Shown in pieces: positions 35,540-48,486 of a stretch of DNA of 64,000 nt (positions within the stretch are counted from its first letter, which is position 1; each line of letters opens with the position of its first letter). Both the position numbers and the translations under genes were made by a program. This DNA comes from Ceratopteris richardii (taxonomy: Eukaryota > Streptophyta > Polypodiopsida > Polypodiales > Pteridaceae), in the NCBI GenBank assembly GCA_020310875.1, contig CM035435.1, positions 72,132,492-72,196,491 of the forward strand, in the 5' to 3' direction. The notes beneath the pieces are model-generated. The model was given only the letters and a program-made list of their open reading frames with translations, was not told the DNA's origin and ran no database searches.

Positions 35540-35557
35540 TTCTCCCCCCCTTAAAAG
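35540..35557 (-). other. LARD B polypurine tract
   Basis: Minus strand CTTTTAAGGGGGGGAGAA abuts the 3' LTR. It is repeated in the other two copies. Confidence 0.85.
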
Positions 35558-37604
35558 CATTTCCGTCCTCGGAGATGAGTGGAGACATATACCTTGGGGT
35601 ATTCCACCGTGCTCCATGATCAATCTCAAGCATCATGGCTTTCATCTCTCTAAGTTCGCCTCTTAATTCGAAAGGGGAATTCTACCCCGATTGAATCTAC
35701 AAAGAGGAGAATCCATGTGTGGTCTAATTCCCTGCCCCAATCATTCAAAGTTCCATCTAGTTTGCATACGAAAAAGAACTGAGTCGAATGCAAAGTATGG
35801 AAAGAGTGAAAAGGGTGGAAGAGAACATCCCTGCCTATTTCCTTTGCTTAAGCTATGTGTCATCTGGGTCTCCATAGCTCAAACATGTGAATTAGGTGGA
35901 TACAAAGTGACTTCAACTAAATTACTACCTTGGTCCATTGCTTTGCATCACTTGTGCATGGACCTAGCAAAATAGATGAATGCTACTTAAGGTTTCCTTA
36001 TCAGATTCATCTCTGAAGTTAGAATCCAACTTGTTCTAAAAGGAAGATGAATCTTACATAATCCCTGCCCAAATCAATCTCTTTTAGTGAAATGGGTGGA
36101 TTTTCTTGTTTGCAATTTGCCTCCAATAAATCTAAATAGAGGGGAATTTCATTATATAATTCCTACCTAACCAATAGAATGGTAAAGGTGGATTACCTAA
36201 TTTTTACAAGGATATAACATCCTCTTTATCTATAGAGAGAATTTTAATAGCTTACCAAAAGTGGATTCAATGTTCTTTCAAAACTATACGTAGTTTTGAG
36301 AATCCACTTTAAGGGACTAGGATCCATAGGAATTAATCTAACTATTGTAGACTCCAATTGATTGAAACCTATTTTACTTGTTCTTCCAAAAAGATTAAGA
36401 TCTTTATAACTATGTCCCAAGATGGGAACTCATAGTGTAAAAGATTGTGTTATCTTTAAGGACATAAGTAGAAATAGATTATTCCAATCATTTCTTCAAT
36501 GTTTAACCTTTACGGATCTTTAATTGGATCTCGAACCTTAAGGGTCTTCTTGATCCTTCTAGATTTCTCTCCCTTATATTCTCAATCTGTTAAAGATGTC
36601 CTATGTTGACATCTTTCTTATTCTTCAATTGTCTTGAAATATCAAGTATCCAAAAGATGATCTTTCTGAGCTTTTTTCAAGCTTGGTCTAAGATCATTTT
36701 TATGTTCCTTGAATTTCAAGTCATACTTTGGCATGAAGCTTTTAGAGCTTCATCCTTTGGAGTTTACCTTCAAACTCAAAAAAGTTGGTCCTCTCCTTAT
36801 TTCTAATTCTCTATTAGAGATAGATACTTTCATATCTTGTTGGAAGAATACTTCTTCCCTTTGAGAGGATAATTGAAGAAGATGCCTATTCCTAGACATT
36901 GACTTCCTGATGTATTCCATTGGATCATGAGTCCCTTTTTCTTCTGGCCATCAAGAAAAAGTACTCAACGGGATTCAATACCCACCGTCCCATACCAGTG
37001 GGTTCCTCATCCAATCCACATAACTTTGTTTCTATACTTTCTCACCTTTTCTGTCCTTATAGTGCCCTTCATACAATGGTACCAAATTTATAAGAGCAAG
37101 GACTAAGGTGCTTAGATTACACCACCTCTAATCTTACTTAAATATTTGGTTAATCATTACTGTGGTGTGACTTATCTTATCAAACTTAAAGTTTGACTTG
37201 ATCTTTGCCATACAAGGGTCTTCTTTAGCCAAAATAAGAGATAAGACTAGGTCTTTCTCAAATAGATCCCTTCATGTTCAATACTTTACCCATGGGTTTT
37301 ACTTGGGGATCTAGTTATTATGCTTCATACAAGAATCCATATTCCTTAGGTCTATATTACTGGAATCCATAACGTATGTCATGTTATCCCCATGACGCAT
37401 CAAGATACTTTTAGGATTATGCTTTTATAGCTCATCCCACTTCTTTTCCTAACCCATTTAGGATTCATACAATCCTTATGGTGTATGCAACCCTTCTCTT
37501 GCATTGGGGTTCTTTAAGAATTCCCAATCTTTGAGAACTTCATTTCATTGGAAGATGAAAGATATATGAAGTACTAGAATACGATGACGTACTTCAACTT
37601 TTAT

Positions 37605-37662
37605 CTTATGCCTTGAAAAGACCAAATAGGGTATTGCAAGGTAAAAGATATGCAAGAAATAG
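37605..37662. other. Inverted 58-bp segment at tandem joint 1
   Basis: Runs from cttatgccttgaaaagacc to gcaagaaatag. It is the exact reverse complement of 45,298-45,355. LARD B interior lies to its left and chromovirus sequence to its right, sharing tag at the join. Confidence 0.95.
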
Positions 37663-38039
37663 ATTTGATCTCATTCACAGCAAACACTGGTGTTCCAATC
37701 AAGAAGCCAATCCTAGATTTTTGGACTCATGCATATCAATTTTATCATAGTGGTCGTCGCATCACCATCTATGGAGAGCCTAATGTTCAGAAATACAGAC
37801 GGATGTCTAACTTTGTCATGGTAAAAGTAGAGTGTAAGTATCTTTATTACTTGTATTTTGAACATGCAGAGTTATTATCTTTTATAGATTCACACTAGTT
37901 TGGAAGCTCAACTAGCTTCTAGAATAAAAACTAAATTCCATCACTTTTTTTCTTCTAGAATCTTTCACCTCATAAAAAAGTGGAGCACAAGATTGAGCTA
38001 GTATGAGGAGCTCATCCACAGGCTGAATAGCCATATCGA

Positions 38040-38944
38040 ATGAGTTTGCAAGAGGAGGACGAAGTACATCATATGATCAAGAAGTGTCTCAACAAAAGAC
38101 TTATCAGATCAAGTTATTCATCTTTTGTGATCCTAGTGCTTTTGGTTTGCAAAAAGAATGGATTGTTCAGGATGTGTATAGACTATAGGGCATTAAATAA
38201 AGTTATAATAAAGCACAGATACCTGATGCCTTGCATCGATGATATTCTAGATGCATTAGGACGAGGTATTGTATATAGTAAGATAGACTTAAAAAGTGGT
38301 TATCATCAAATCAGAGTTAAGGATGATGATGTACATAGAACAAATTTTTGTACTAGATTTGGTCATTATGATTATCTTATAATACCCTTTGGTTTAACTA
38401 ATGATCCAACTACTTTTATGATGCTTATGAATTATATTTTTTATTCTTCTATTGGTCAATTTGTAGACGATTTTGTGGATGATATGTTGGTTTATAGTAG
38501 GAGTTTAAAATAACATGAATGACACTTACATACAATTTTTCAAATGTTAGATGAGAATACTTTGTACATCAACCTAAAGAAGACACAACTATGTTTATCT
38601 GAGGTTGAGTATTTAGAAAATATAATTTACATAGATGGAATTAGAATGGATCCATGGAAACTTTTTGTGGTCCTGAGTTGGCCGATTCCTCAAATGAGTG
38701 CCAATTACGAACATTCTTAGAATTATTAGGATTCTATAGGAAATTCATTGCTATCTATTCACACATAGCTATGCCATTGATAGATTTGTTGTAGAATAAT
38801 CAAACGTTTGTGTGGGCTAGTGGGCATCAACAAATTATTGATGCATTGAAACAAGTAGTTTCAAGTGCCCCAACTTTATTAGTGGTAGATCCACAAAAGC
38901 ATTTTGAGTCGGAATTCGATTCTATTGACATCATAGTTGGTGTA
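38040..38944 (+). pseudogene. Chromovirus RT fragment, copy 2
   Basis: Same as copy 1, with VDDM instead of VDDL at the catalytic motif and a one-base deletion near 38,693 that shifts the frame of the connection domain. Confidence 0.88.
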
Positions 38945-39384
38945 TGTTGTGGAAGGACTCCATAGCCTTCACACAACTGAACTAATCAACTAAGAAGACT
39001 ACCTAGCAAGGCCACACACTAGGAAGAGAGATGTCTTTCCACCCAACCAACCCATCCAATATATAGCTCCAAGTCCAAGGGGGTAAGTCCCTCTCAAGGG
39101 AACATGTGTACCTTCCATCACATGGGTCCCTAAGGTGGTAACATGGTTTCCAAGCTTAGGATATCATATGAAATCACATGGCTTCTAAAAGAAGACTCTC
39201 CAAGCTCTCACGTACAAACCATGGCTGGGAGAAGCTTCCAATCAAGCCTAAGGTACTCAACCTTAGAGAATTAGCCCTAAGGTTCAAGACCCATCTAAAA
39301 GGGGTAAATAAACCATAAATCCAAAGGGTTTCACACCTAGAAACCGAAGGGTTCTACCCCTTAGACCCATGTAACTATACAATA
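38945..39384 (-). repeat. LARD B 3' LTR, copy 2
   Basis: 440 bp, inside the second tandem unit. The following sequence has agaatttccatcc where copies 1 and 3 have agcatttccgtcc. Confidence 0.93.
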
Positions 39385-41449
39385 TTCTCCCCCCCTTAAA
39401 AGAATTTCCATCCTCGGAGATGAGTGGAGACATATACCTTGGGGTATTCCACCGTGCTCCATGATCAATCTCAAGCATCATGGCTTTCATCTCTCTAAGT
39501 TCGCCTCTTAATTCGAAAGGGGAATTCTACCCCGATTGAATCTACAAAGAGGAGAATCCATGTGTGGTCTAATTCGCTGCCCCAATCATTCAAAGTTCCA
39601 TCTAGTTTGCATACGAAAAAGAACTGAGTCGAATGCAAAGTATGGAAAGAGTGAAAAGGGTGGAAGAGAACATCCCTGCCTATTTCCTTTGCTTAAGCTA
39701 TGTGTCATCTGGGTCTCCATAGCTCAAACATGTGAATTAGGTGGATACAAAGTGACTTCAACTAAATTACTACCTTGGTCCATTGCTTTGCATCACTTGT
39801 GCATGGACCTAGCAAAATAGATGAATGCTACTTAAGGTTTCCTTATCAGATTCATCTCTGAAGTTAGAATCCAACTTGTTCTAAAAGGAAGATGAATCTT
39901 ACATAATCCCTGCCCAAATCAATCTCTTTTAGTGAAATGGGTGGATTTTCTTGTTTGCAATTTGCCTCCAATAAATCTAAATAGAGGGGAATTTCATTAT
40001 ATAATTCCTACCTAACCAATAGAATGGTAAAGGTGGATTACCTAATTTTTACAAGGATATAACATCCTCTTTATCTATAGAGAGAATTTTAATAGCTTAC
40101 CAAAAGTGGATTCAATGTTCTTTCAAAACTATACGTAGTTTTGAGAATCCACTTTAAGGGACTAGGATCCATAGGAATTAATCTAACTATTGTAGACTCC
40201 AATTGATTGAAACCTATTTTACTTGTTCTTCCAAAAAGATTAAGATCTTTATAACTATGTCCCAAGATGGGAACTCATAGTGTAAAAGATTGTGTTATCT
40301 TTAAGGACATAAGTAGAAATAGATTATTCCAATCATTTCTTCAATGTTTAACCTTTACGGATCTTTAATTGGATCTCGAACCTTAAGGGTCTTCTTGATC
40401 CTTCTAGATTTCTCTCCCTTATATTCTCAATCTGTTAAAGATGTCCTATGTTGACATCTTTCTTATTCTTCAATTGTCTTGAAATATCAAGTATCCAAAA
40501 GATGATCTTTCTGAGCTTTTTTCAAGCTTGGTCTAAGATCATTTTTATGTTCCTTGAATTTCAAGTCATACTTTGGCATGAAGCTTTTAGAGCTTCATCC
40601 TTTGGAGTTTACCTTCAAACTCAAAAAAGTTGGTCCTCTCCTTATTTCTAATTCTCTATTAGAGATAGATACTTTCATATCTTGTTGGAAGAATACTTCT
40701 TCCCTTTGAGAGGATAATTGAAGAAGATGCCTATTCCTAGACATTGACTTCCTGATGTATTCCATTGGATCATGAGTCCCTTTTTCTTCTGGCCATCAAG
40801 AAAAAGTACTCAACGGGATTCAGTACCCACCGTCCCATACCAGTGGGTTCCTCATCCAATCCACATAACTTTGTTTCTATACTTTCTCACCTTTTCTGTC
40901 CTTATAGTGCCCTTCATACAATGGTACCAAATTTATAAGAGCAAGGACTAAGGTGCTTAGATTACACCACCTCTAATCTTACTTAAATATTTGGTTAATC
41001 ATTACTGTGGTGTGACTTATCTTATCAAACTTAAAGTTTGACTTGATCTTTGCCATACAAGGGTCTTCTTTAGCCAAAATAAGAGATAAGACTAGGTCTT
41101 TCTCAAATAGATCCCTTCATGTTCAATACTTTACCCATGGGTTTTACTTGGGGATCTAGTTATTATGCTTCATACAAGAATCCATATTCCTTAGGTCTAT
41201 ATTACTGGAATCCATAACGTATGTCATGTTATCCCCATGACGCATCAAGATACTTTTAGGATTATGCTTTTATAGCTCATCCCACTTCTTTTCCTAACCC
41301 ATTTAGGATTCATACAATCCTTATGGTGTATGCAACCCTTCTCTTGCATTGGGGTTCTTTAAGAATTCCCAATCTTTGAGAACTTCATTTCATTGGAAGA
41401 TGAAAGATATATGAAGTACTAGAATACGATGACGTACTTCAACTTTTAT

Positions 41450-41507
41450 CTTATGCCTTGAAAAGACCAAATAGGGTATTGCAAGGTAAAAGATATGCAA
41501 GAAATAG
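41450..41507. other. Inverted 58-bp segment at tandem joint 2
   Basis: Identical to the segment at joint 1, so both joints derive from one event. Confidence 0.95.
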
Positions 41508-41884
41508 ATTTGGTCTCATTCACAGCAAACACTGGTGTTCCAATCAAGAAGCCAATCCTAGATTTTTGGACTCATGCATATCAATTTTATCATAGTGGTC
41601 GTCGCATCACCATCTATGGAGAGCCTAATGTTCAGAAATACAGACGGATGTCTAACTTTGTCATGGTAAAAGTAGAGTGTAAGTATCTTTATTACTTGTA
41701 TTTTGAACATGCAGAGTTATTATCTTTTATAGATTCACACTAGTTTGGAAGCTCAACTAGCTTCTAGAATAAAAACTAAATTCCATCACTTTTTTTCTTC
41801 TAGAATCTTTCACCTCATGAAAAAGTGGAGCACAAGATTGAGCTAGTATGAGGAGCTCATCCACAGGCTGAATAGCCATATCGA

Positions 41885-42790
41885 ATGAGTTTGCAAGAGG
41901 AGGACGAAGTACATCATATGATCAAGAAGTGTCTCAACAAAAGACTTATCAGATCAAGTTATTCATCTTTTGTGATCCTAGTGCTTTTGGTTTGCAAAAA
42001 GAATGGATTGTTCAGGATGTGTATAGACTATAGGGCATTAAATAAAGTTATAATAAAGCACAGATACCTGATGCCTTGCATCGATGATATTCTAGATGCA
42101 TTAGGACGAGGTATTGTATATAGTAAGATAGACTTAAAAAGTGGTTATCATCAAATCAGAGTTAAGGATGATGATGTACATAGAACAAATTTTTGTACTA
42201 GATTTGGTCATTATGATTATCTTATAATACCCTTTGGTTTAACTAATGATCCAACTACTTTTATGATGCTTATGAATTATATTTTTTATTCTTCTATTGG
42301 TCAATTTGTAGACGATTTTGTGGATGATCTGTTGGTTTATAGTAGGAGTTTAAAATAACATGAATGACACTTACATACAATTTTTCAAATGTTAGATGAG
42401 AATACTTTGTACATCAACCTAAAGAAGACACAACTATGTTTATCTGAGGTTGAGTATTTAGAAAATATAATTTACATAGATGGAATTAGAATGGATCCAT
42501 GGAAACTTTTTGTGGTCCTGAGTTGGCCGATTCCTCAAAATGAGTGCCAATTACGAACATTCTTAGAATTATTAGGATTCTATAGGAAATTCATTGCTAT
42601 CTATTCACACATAGCTATGCCATTGATAGATTTGTTGTAGAATAATCAAACGTTTGTGTGGGCTAGTGGGCATCAACAAATTATTGATGCATTGAAACAA
42701 GTAGTTTCAAGTGCCCCAACTTTATTAGTGGTAGATCCACAAAATCATTTTGAGTCGGAATTCGATTCTATTGACATCATAGTTGGTGTA
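41885..42790 (+). pseudogene. Chromovirus RT fragment, copy 3
   Basis: Same as copy 1. The connection part (42,389-42,640) is open through FYRKFIAIYSHIAMPLIDLL, with one stop shared by all copies. Confidence 0.88.
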
Positions 42791-43230
42791 TGTTGTGGAA
42801 GGACTCCATAGCCTTCACACAACTGAACTAATCAACTAAGAAGACTACCTAGCAAGGCCACACACTAGGAAGAGAGATGTCTTTCCACCCAACCAACCCA
42901 TCCAATATATAGCTCCAAGTCCAAGGGGGTAAGTCCCTCTCAAGGGAACATGTGTACCTTCCATCACATGGGTCCCTAAGGTGGTAACATGGTTTCCAAG
43001 CTTAGGATATCATATGAAATCACATGGCTTCTAAAAGAAGACTCTCCAAGCTCTCACGTACAAACCATGGCTGGGAGAAGCTTCCAATCAAGCCTAAGGT
43101 ACTCAACCTTAGAGAATTAGCCCTAAGGTTCAAGACCCATCTAAAAGGGGTAAATAAACCATAAATCCAAAGGGTTTCACACCTAGAAACCGAAGGGTTC
43201 TACCCCTTAGACCCATGTAACTATACAATA
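42791..43230 (-). repeat. LARD B 3' LTR, copy 3
   Basis: 440 bp, inside the last tandem unit, whose right side continues unbroken into the rest of LARD B. Confidence 0.93.
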
Positions 43231-45355
43231 TTCTCCCCCCCTTAAAAGCATTTCCGTCCTCGGAGATGAGTGGAGACATATACCTTGGGGTATTCCACCG
43301 TGCTCCATGATCAATCTCAAGCATCATGGATTTCATCTCTCTAAGTTCGCCTCTTAATTCGAAAGGGGAATTCTACCCCGATTGAATCTACAAAGAGGAG
43401 AATCCATGTGTGGTCTAATTCCCTGCCCCAATCATTCAAAGTTCCATCTAGTTTGCATACGAAAAAGAACTGAGTCGAATGCAAAGTATGGAAAGAGTGA
43501 AAAGGGTGGAAGAGAACATCCCTGCCTATTTCCTTTGCTTAAGCTATGTGTCATCTGGGTCTCCATAGCTCAAACTATGTGAATTAGGTGGATACAAAGT
43601 GACTTCAACTAAATTACTACCTTGGTCCATTGCTTTGCATCACTTGTGCATGGACCTAGCAAAATAGATGAATGCTACTTAAGGTTTCCTTATCAGATTC
43701 ATCTCTGAAGTTAGAATCCAACTTGTTCTAAAAGGAAGATGAATCTTACATAATCCCTGCCCAAATCAATCTCTTTTAGTGAAATGGGTGGATTTTCTTG
43801 TTTGCAATTTGCCTCCAATAAATCTAAATAGAGGGGAATTTCATTATATAATTCCTACCTAACCAATAGAATGGTAAAGGTGGATTACCTAATTTTTACA
43901 AGGATATAACATCCTCTTTATCTATAGAGAGAATTTTAATAGCTTACCAAAAGTGGATTCAATGTTCTTTCAAAACTATACGTAGTTTTGAGAATCCACT
44001 TTAAGGGACTAGGATCCATAGGAATTAATCTAACTATTGTAGACTCCAATTGATTGAAACCTATTTTACTTGTTCTTCCAAAAAGATTAAGATCTTTATA
44101 ACTATGTCCCAAGATGGGAACTCATAGTGTAAAAGATTGTGTTATCTTTAAGGACATAAGTAGAAATAGATTATTCCAATCATTTCTTCAATGTTTAACC
44201 TTTACGGATCTTTAATTGGATCTCGAACCTTAAGGGTCTTCTTGATCCTTCTAGATTTCTCTCCCTTATATTCTCAATCTGTTAAAGATGTCCTATGTTG
44301 ACATCTTTCTTATTCTTCAATTGTCTTGAAATATCAAGTATCCAAAAGATGATCTTTCTGAGCTTTCTTTCAAGCTTGGTCTAAGATCATTTTTATGTTC
44401 CTTGAATTTCAAGTCATACTTTGGCATGAAGCTTTTAGAGCTTCATCCTTTGGAGTTTACCTTCAGACTCAAAAAAGTTGGTCCTCTCCTTATTTCTAAT
44501 TCTCTATTAGAGATAGATACTTTCATATCTTGTTGGAAGAATACTTCTTCCCTTTGAGAGGATAATTGAAGAAGATGCCTATTCCTAGACATTGACTTCC
44601 TGATGTATTCCATTGGATCATGAGTCCCTTTTTCTTCTGGCCATCAAGAAAAAGTACTCAACGGGATTCAGTACCCACCGTCCCATACCAGTGGGTTCCT
44701 CATCCAATCCACATAACTTTGTTTCTATACTTTCTCACCTTTTCTGTCCTTATAGTGCCCTTCATACAATGGTACCAAATTTATAAGAGCAAGGACTAAG
44801 GTGCTTAGATTACACCACCTCTAATCTTACTTAAATATTTGGTTAATCATTACTGTGGTGTGACTTATCTTATCAAACTTAAAGTTTGACTTGATCTTTG
44901 CCATACAAGGGTCTTCTTTAGCCAAAATAAGAGATAAGACTAGGTCTTTCTCAAATAGATCCCTTCATGTTCAATACTTTACCCATGGGTTTTACTTGGG
45001 GATCTAGTTATTATGCTTCATACAAGAATCCATATTCCTTAGGTCTATATTATTGGAATCCATAACGTATGTCATGTTATCCCCATGACGCATCAAGATA
45101 CTTTTAGGATTATGCTTTTATAGCTCATCCCACTTCTTTTCCTAACCCATTTAGGATTCATACAATCCTTATGGTGTATGCAACCCTTCTCTTGCATTGG
45201 GGTTCTTTAAGAATTCCCAATCTTTGAGAACTTCATTTCATTGGAAGATGAAAGATATATGAAGTACTAGAATACGATGACGTACTTCAACTTTTATCTA
45301 TTTCTTGCATATCTTTTACCTTGCAATACCCTATTTGGTCTTTTCAAGGCATAAG

Positions 45356-47590
45356 ATACAAGTTCTTTGGGGACTTTCTCCCCTCCTTAAGAGTTTTCAT
45401 CATCGAAAACTACCTGAGAGTAAATTTGAAAATTGTGCTCTTTCAGAAGTATTTGAAAGAGTTTATTTTCAATCTTTTATTGTTCTTCCTGGTTAAAAGA
45501 ACTATTCAGAGCTTCTTGCTTTCTCAGCACAAATATTCCAAAGTTCAAGTTGAGATTACCCACAAATTCGATGTCCCATACCACCGAATTTACTTCAGTG
45601 GTAGTGTAAACCTAGATGTCCCATACAATCCGGCTTACACTTCCACTTTAGTAAAGGTAACTTTAGCTTGGGTTTTGGGATCAAACCTTCTTCTAATCAA
45701 GTCAGATATATTACTTATTGGACTTGTAAGTGTTATTTCCACTGCAGAGCATATGTATTGCCTATGCTACAGTGGACTTTCCACTTACCAAGTCTCAATT
45801 GCAACTTAGTCTCAAAAAATTGGCTTTTCAATTATACCTTGATTCAGATATACTCTACAAGATCCCTTTTGTGTCACTTGATGATAGAGCTAGTTTTATA
45901 TCTCAACTAGATATCATCTCTTATGACATAATGAGTATTTTGAGAAAGAATATTTGTTTTGCCAATCAAATATCTATGTTTGAAGAAGATGGTAATTCCA
46001 TTTACTATATAGTCGTTTATTTTCTAGGACATTAGAAAATGGTACTTAGGGTTTATTACCACCCTTGAGTTTTACCTTCTCTTCATGCCTTGCATTTGCT
46101 TGGAAAAAATGTAAAGCTCCGAATAGTTATGTAGTTCTTTCAAACAAAGAACTTTTCTTGAACAAAAACACTAATATTTTCATCTTCCAAAACTAAGACC
46201 ATATTTTCTCTTCCTTAGAGCTTTGAGAAGATAATGCTCTAAGTTACCACCATTTTATCGTGGTTTTAAGAGAGAAAATTTTTGTATTACTACCTTAAGT
46301 CTATGGCCTTGCTGCTCAGGCATGCCATGGGCTTTTATGGAATTTAAACTTCCATAAGAGGGATTTTTAGTTTTAAGGTAGTTCAAGAAGTTAGGATTAT
46401 TTGGACTAAGCCAAACTTAAAGGAATTAAATGGCTTATAGTGGCCAATTGGCCTTATCACCCTTCTTCCTAGAAACTAATAAAATCAAATCCTACTTAAC
46501 TTCAAGAACTTAATCTCCCTCTCTACTCAAACACCCATGTAATATATTCCAAATGCATAGTTTAGTGTATGCCAAAATATTTAGACCTTTATTGGAAAAG
46601 GCGTTGCATGCATAAGGTTCAGAAGTTGAACCCCTCCTTAAAGCATGCAAAAGCTCCAATTCAGAAATTTGTTCATCCAACGGATGGTGCAAAATTTTGA
46701 TGAAACTTAGTATATGCGAGTTTCAACAATGCATTAGATGCATTCTTCCTAGCCACGACTGTTTTAATGCACCTCCAATACTTCTTTTCAAAGCAATGAA
46801 CTTGATGCATAGTGCAACTTATTTCCATGATTGATTGTTGATGTGACCACAAAAACTAGGCCACCTAAATCTATGCATCCACTTCCGAATCATGTCTATT
46901 ATGACATGCACTGTATGTTCTTTAATTTGCAAAGAAAAGAAAAAGGTGCAAATATTTACTTGGAAATTAAGCTTCGTCCATCCCTTGGTTTTATTTGAGT
47001 GTTACCATGGTGATGAAGTAGGTTTCGGCCATCCCGTCTTGTCCATCATTGGATTCCTTCTTGGGCATTTCGATACTTACTTGTGTGCCCATAAGTGTGG
47101 ATTTACCTTTGTTATGATGCATTTATGAATGCATTTTAAGGGGGTGAAATCTATATGCATAGTTAATGGATGTCATGCACATGCCTCCATTATCCTTGGC
47201 AAAGGAACCTTTCAAAAAGAACCATGCCCTCATAATTATATGTACTAGGATGTAAAGCCAATCCTCATGCAAAAGAGATTTATGCATAAAATATCGACTC
47301 ATGCATGTATAGGATTTCATGGAATTTGTGAGAGAAGAAAATAATTAACTCTTTAACCCTGTTCTTTCCATGATCTTGCTGAAGAGTCTATCCTGCCTTT
47401 GAATTTTGTTCCATGGAACTTCGTTCCATAGTTTCTCTCATGCCTTTCAAAATCTCTTACAATGAAACTACACATTAGTGGGTTTATTCACATGTAATAA
47501 AAAAAATTGCTCATATGAGAAACATTATAGCAAGTAAACCCATATACAATATGTAAAATGACATTAAAAAATGTATAAACTTATCTTCTC
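45356..47590. other. LARD B interior beyond the triplication, no gene seen
   Basis: Non-coding on the element's own strand. It holds strings such as gatgtcccatac repeated near 45,570 and 45,616, similar to the gtcccatacc strings of LARD A and C. Plus-strand frames up to 162 codons near 45.3-45.8 kb are antisense to the element and have no recognisable domain. Confidence 0.5.
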
Positions 47591-47597
47591 GGATTTC

Positions 47598-47861
47598 TTA
47601 TGCATCCATCAAAAATTGTCGAATAGGAGCTAGAGGTGTGCTCTTCATCTCGTCTCTCCCGCTTAGCTTACTGCTGTGCCTCACAATAACAAAAGGTGGC
47701 GGAAGAAGAGGAACATTGCTGAGAAGTAACACCTCTTCGTTCTCAATCATTTCTTGCTGCAGATGAAGAAAATACATGCCAGGAAACAAACGAGGCCTTG
47801 TTTGCAATCGATATTGGAGGCTCCCGTACTGAGAAGGGCAAACCATCCAAGATTTACCCAT
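47598..47861 (-). CDS. Unrecognised 87-codon frame in the LARD B leader
   Basis: An ATG-started frame of 87 codons (MGKSWMVCPSQYGSLQYRLQ...), about 600 bp inside the 5' LTR and in the sense of the element. I do not recognise it. Its base composition is richer in GC than the surrounding interior. LARD A and C have different sequence at this position. It could be a captured host exon or chance. Confidence 0.2.
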   Translation of the reverse strand: MGKSWMVCPSQYGSLQYRLQTRPRLFPGMYFLHLQQEMIENEEVLLLSNVPLLPPPFVIVRHSSKLSGRDEMKSTPLAPIRQFLMDA

Positions 47862-47999
47862 CTGGATGATGAGGTGAGATAGCAGAACGATCCTAGAACT
47901 GCATCAGTTTTCTATCATGTAGTAACTGTAGAAGATGTGAGGAGTTGTCGACGTGCACACAAAACCCAGTTAGACTTCAAGTGCTGTTGTTATGTAAAG

Positions 48000-48440
48000 A
48001 TATGAGGGCTGAAAAAACTCTTAATACAGCGTGAAGGGCGGAGCAGCAGTCGGGGCAAATCCCATATGCGAGGTATTTCCGAGCAGTTTAGCTCTATAAA
48101 AGGAAGGTTGTCGCGTTTTTCTTTCTAAATCTAGGAGAGAGAGCAGCGAGGAGCGCTCATCTCAGTGGTTACTCTCACCGCCCATCATATCTGGGTCACC
48201 GACTGTAGTGAAGTCGCCCATGATAACTGGGCCTAAATGGATGAAGTCCACGCGAGCTCCTCATGGTCATGCGAGCTGCTCACGGCCATATGTGGGCCCT
48301 CTGTAAGGTCGTGGTCATACAACAAGTTCTTTTAACCCCCTCAAAAGGAGACACGCGGCACGGAGCATCGTATATGCTAGACCTGGCTCCTTGTTGGTTG
48401 GGTTGGACCAACTAAAACTCTAGTTCCTCTTGAAATCAAA
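48000..48440 (+). promoter_or_regulatory. GC-richer patch with a TATA box
   Basis: TATAAAAGG (48,095-48,103) on the plus strand is followed by a pyrimidine-rich stretch and gagagagagcagcgagg. The patch is clearly less AT-rich than the rest of the element. It points opposite to the element's own transcription. It may be part of captured host DNA; promoter function is unproven. Confidence 0.25.
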
Positions 48441-48472
48441 CGCTGCAACTAAATATGAAGCTGAAAAATCCT

Positions 48473-48485
48473 AGCTCTGGTACCA
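48473..48485 (-). other. LARD B primer-binding site
   Basis: The minus strand reads TGGTACCAGAGCT one base inside the 5' LTR, a one-base variant of the initiator-Met site. Confidence 0.85.
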
Positions 48486-48486
48486 C

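Larger units (their letters stand above)
33814..45355. repeat. 3.85-kb tandem triplication spanning the chromovirus/LARD B boundary
   Basis: Copies start at tagatttg at 33,814, 37,660 and 41,505, giving periods of 3,846 and 3,845. Each holds chromovirus RT, a LARD B 3' LTR and about 2.1 kb of LARD B interior. I found about 17 private differences among the copies over 3.8 kb, including single-base indels, so this is not a verbatim assembly echo. The joints between copies contain a 58-bp segment (37,605-37,662 and 41,450-41,507). Its exact reverse complement ends copy three (45,298-45,355). Confidence 0.95.

Noticed and set aside
33814..45355. Three independent chromovirus insertions
   Set aside because: The copies share identical internal LTR boundaries and identical 58-bp inverted joints at a fixed period, so they are tandem duplicates of one locus.
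45321..45809. 162-codon plus-strand frame in LARD B
   Set aside because: Antisense to the element, hydrophobic low-complexity composition, no recognisable domain, and no similar frame in LARD A or C.
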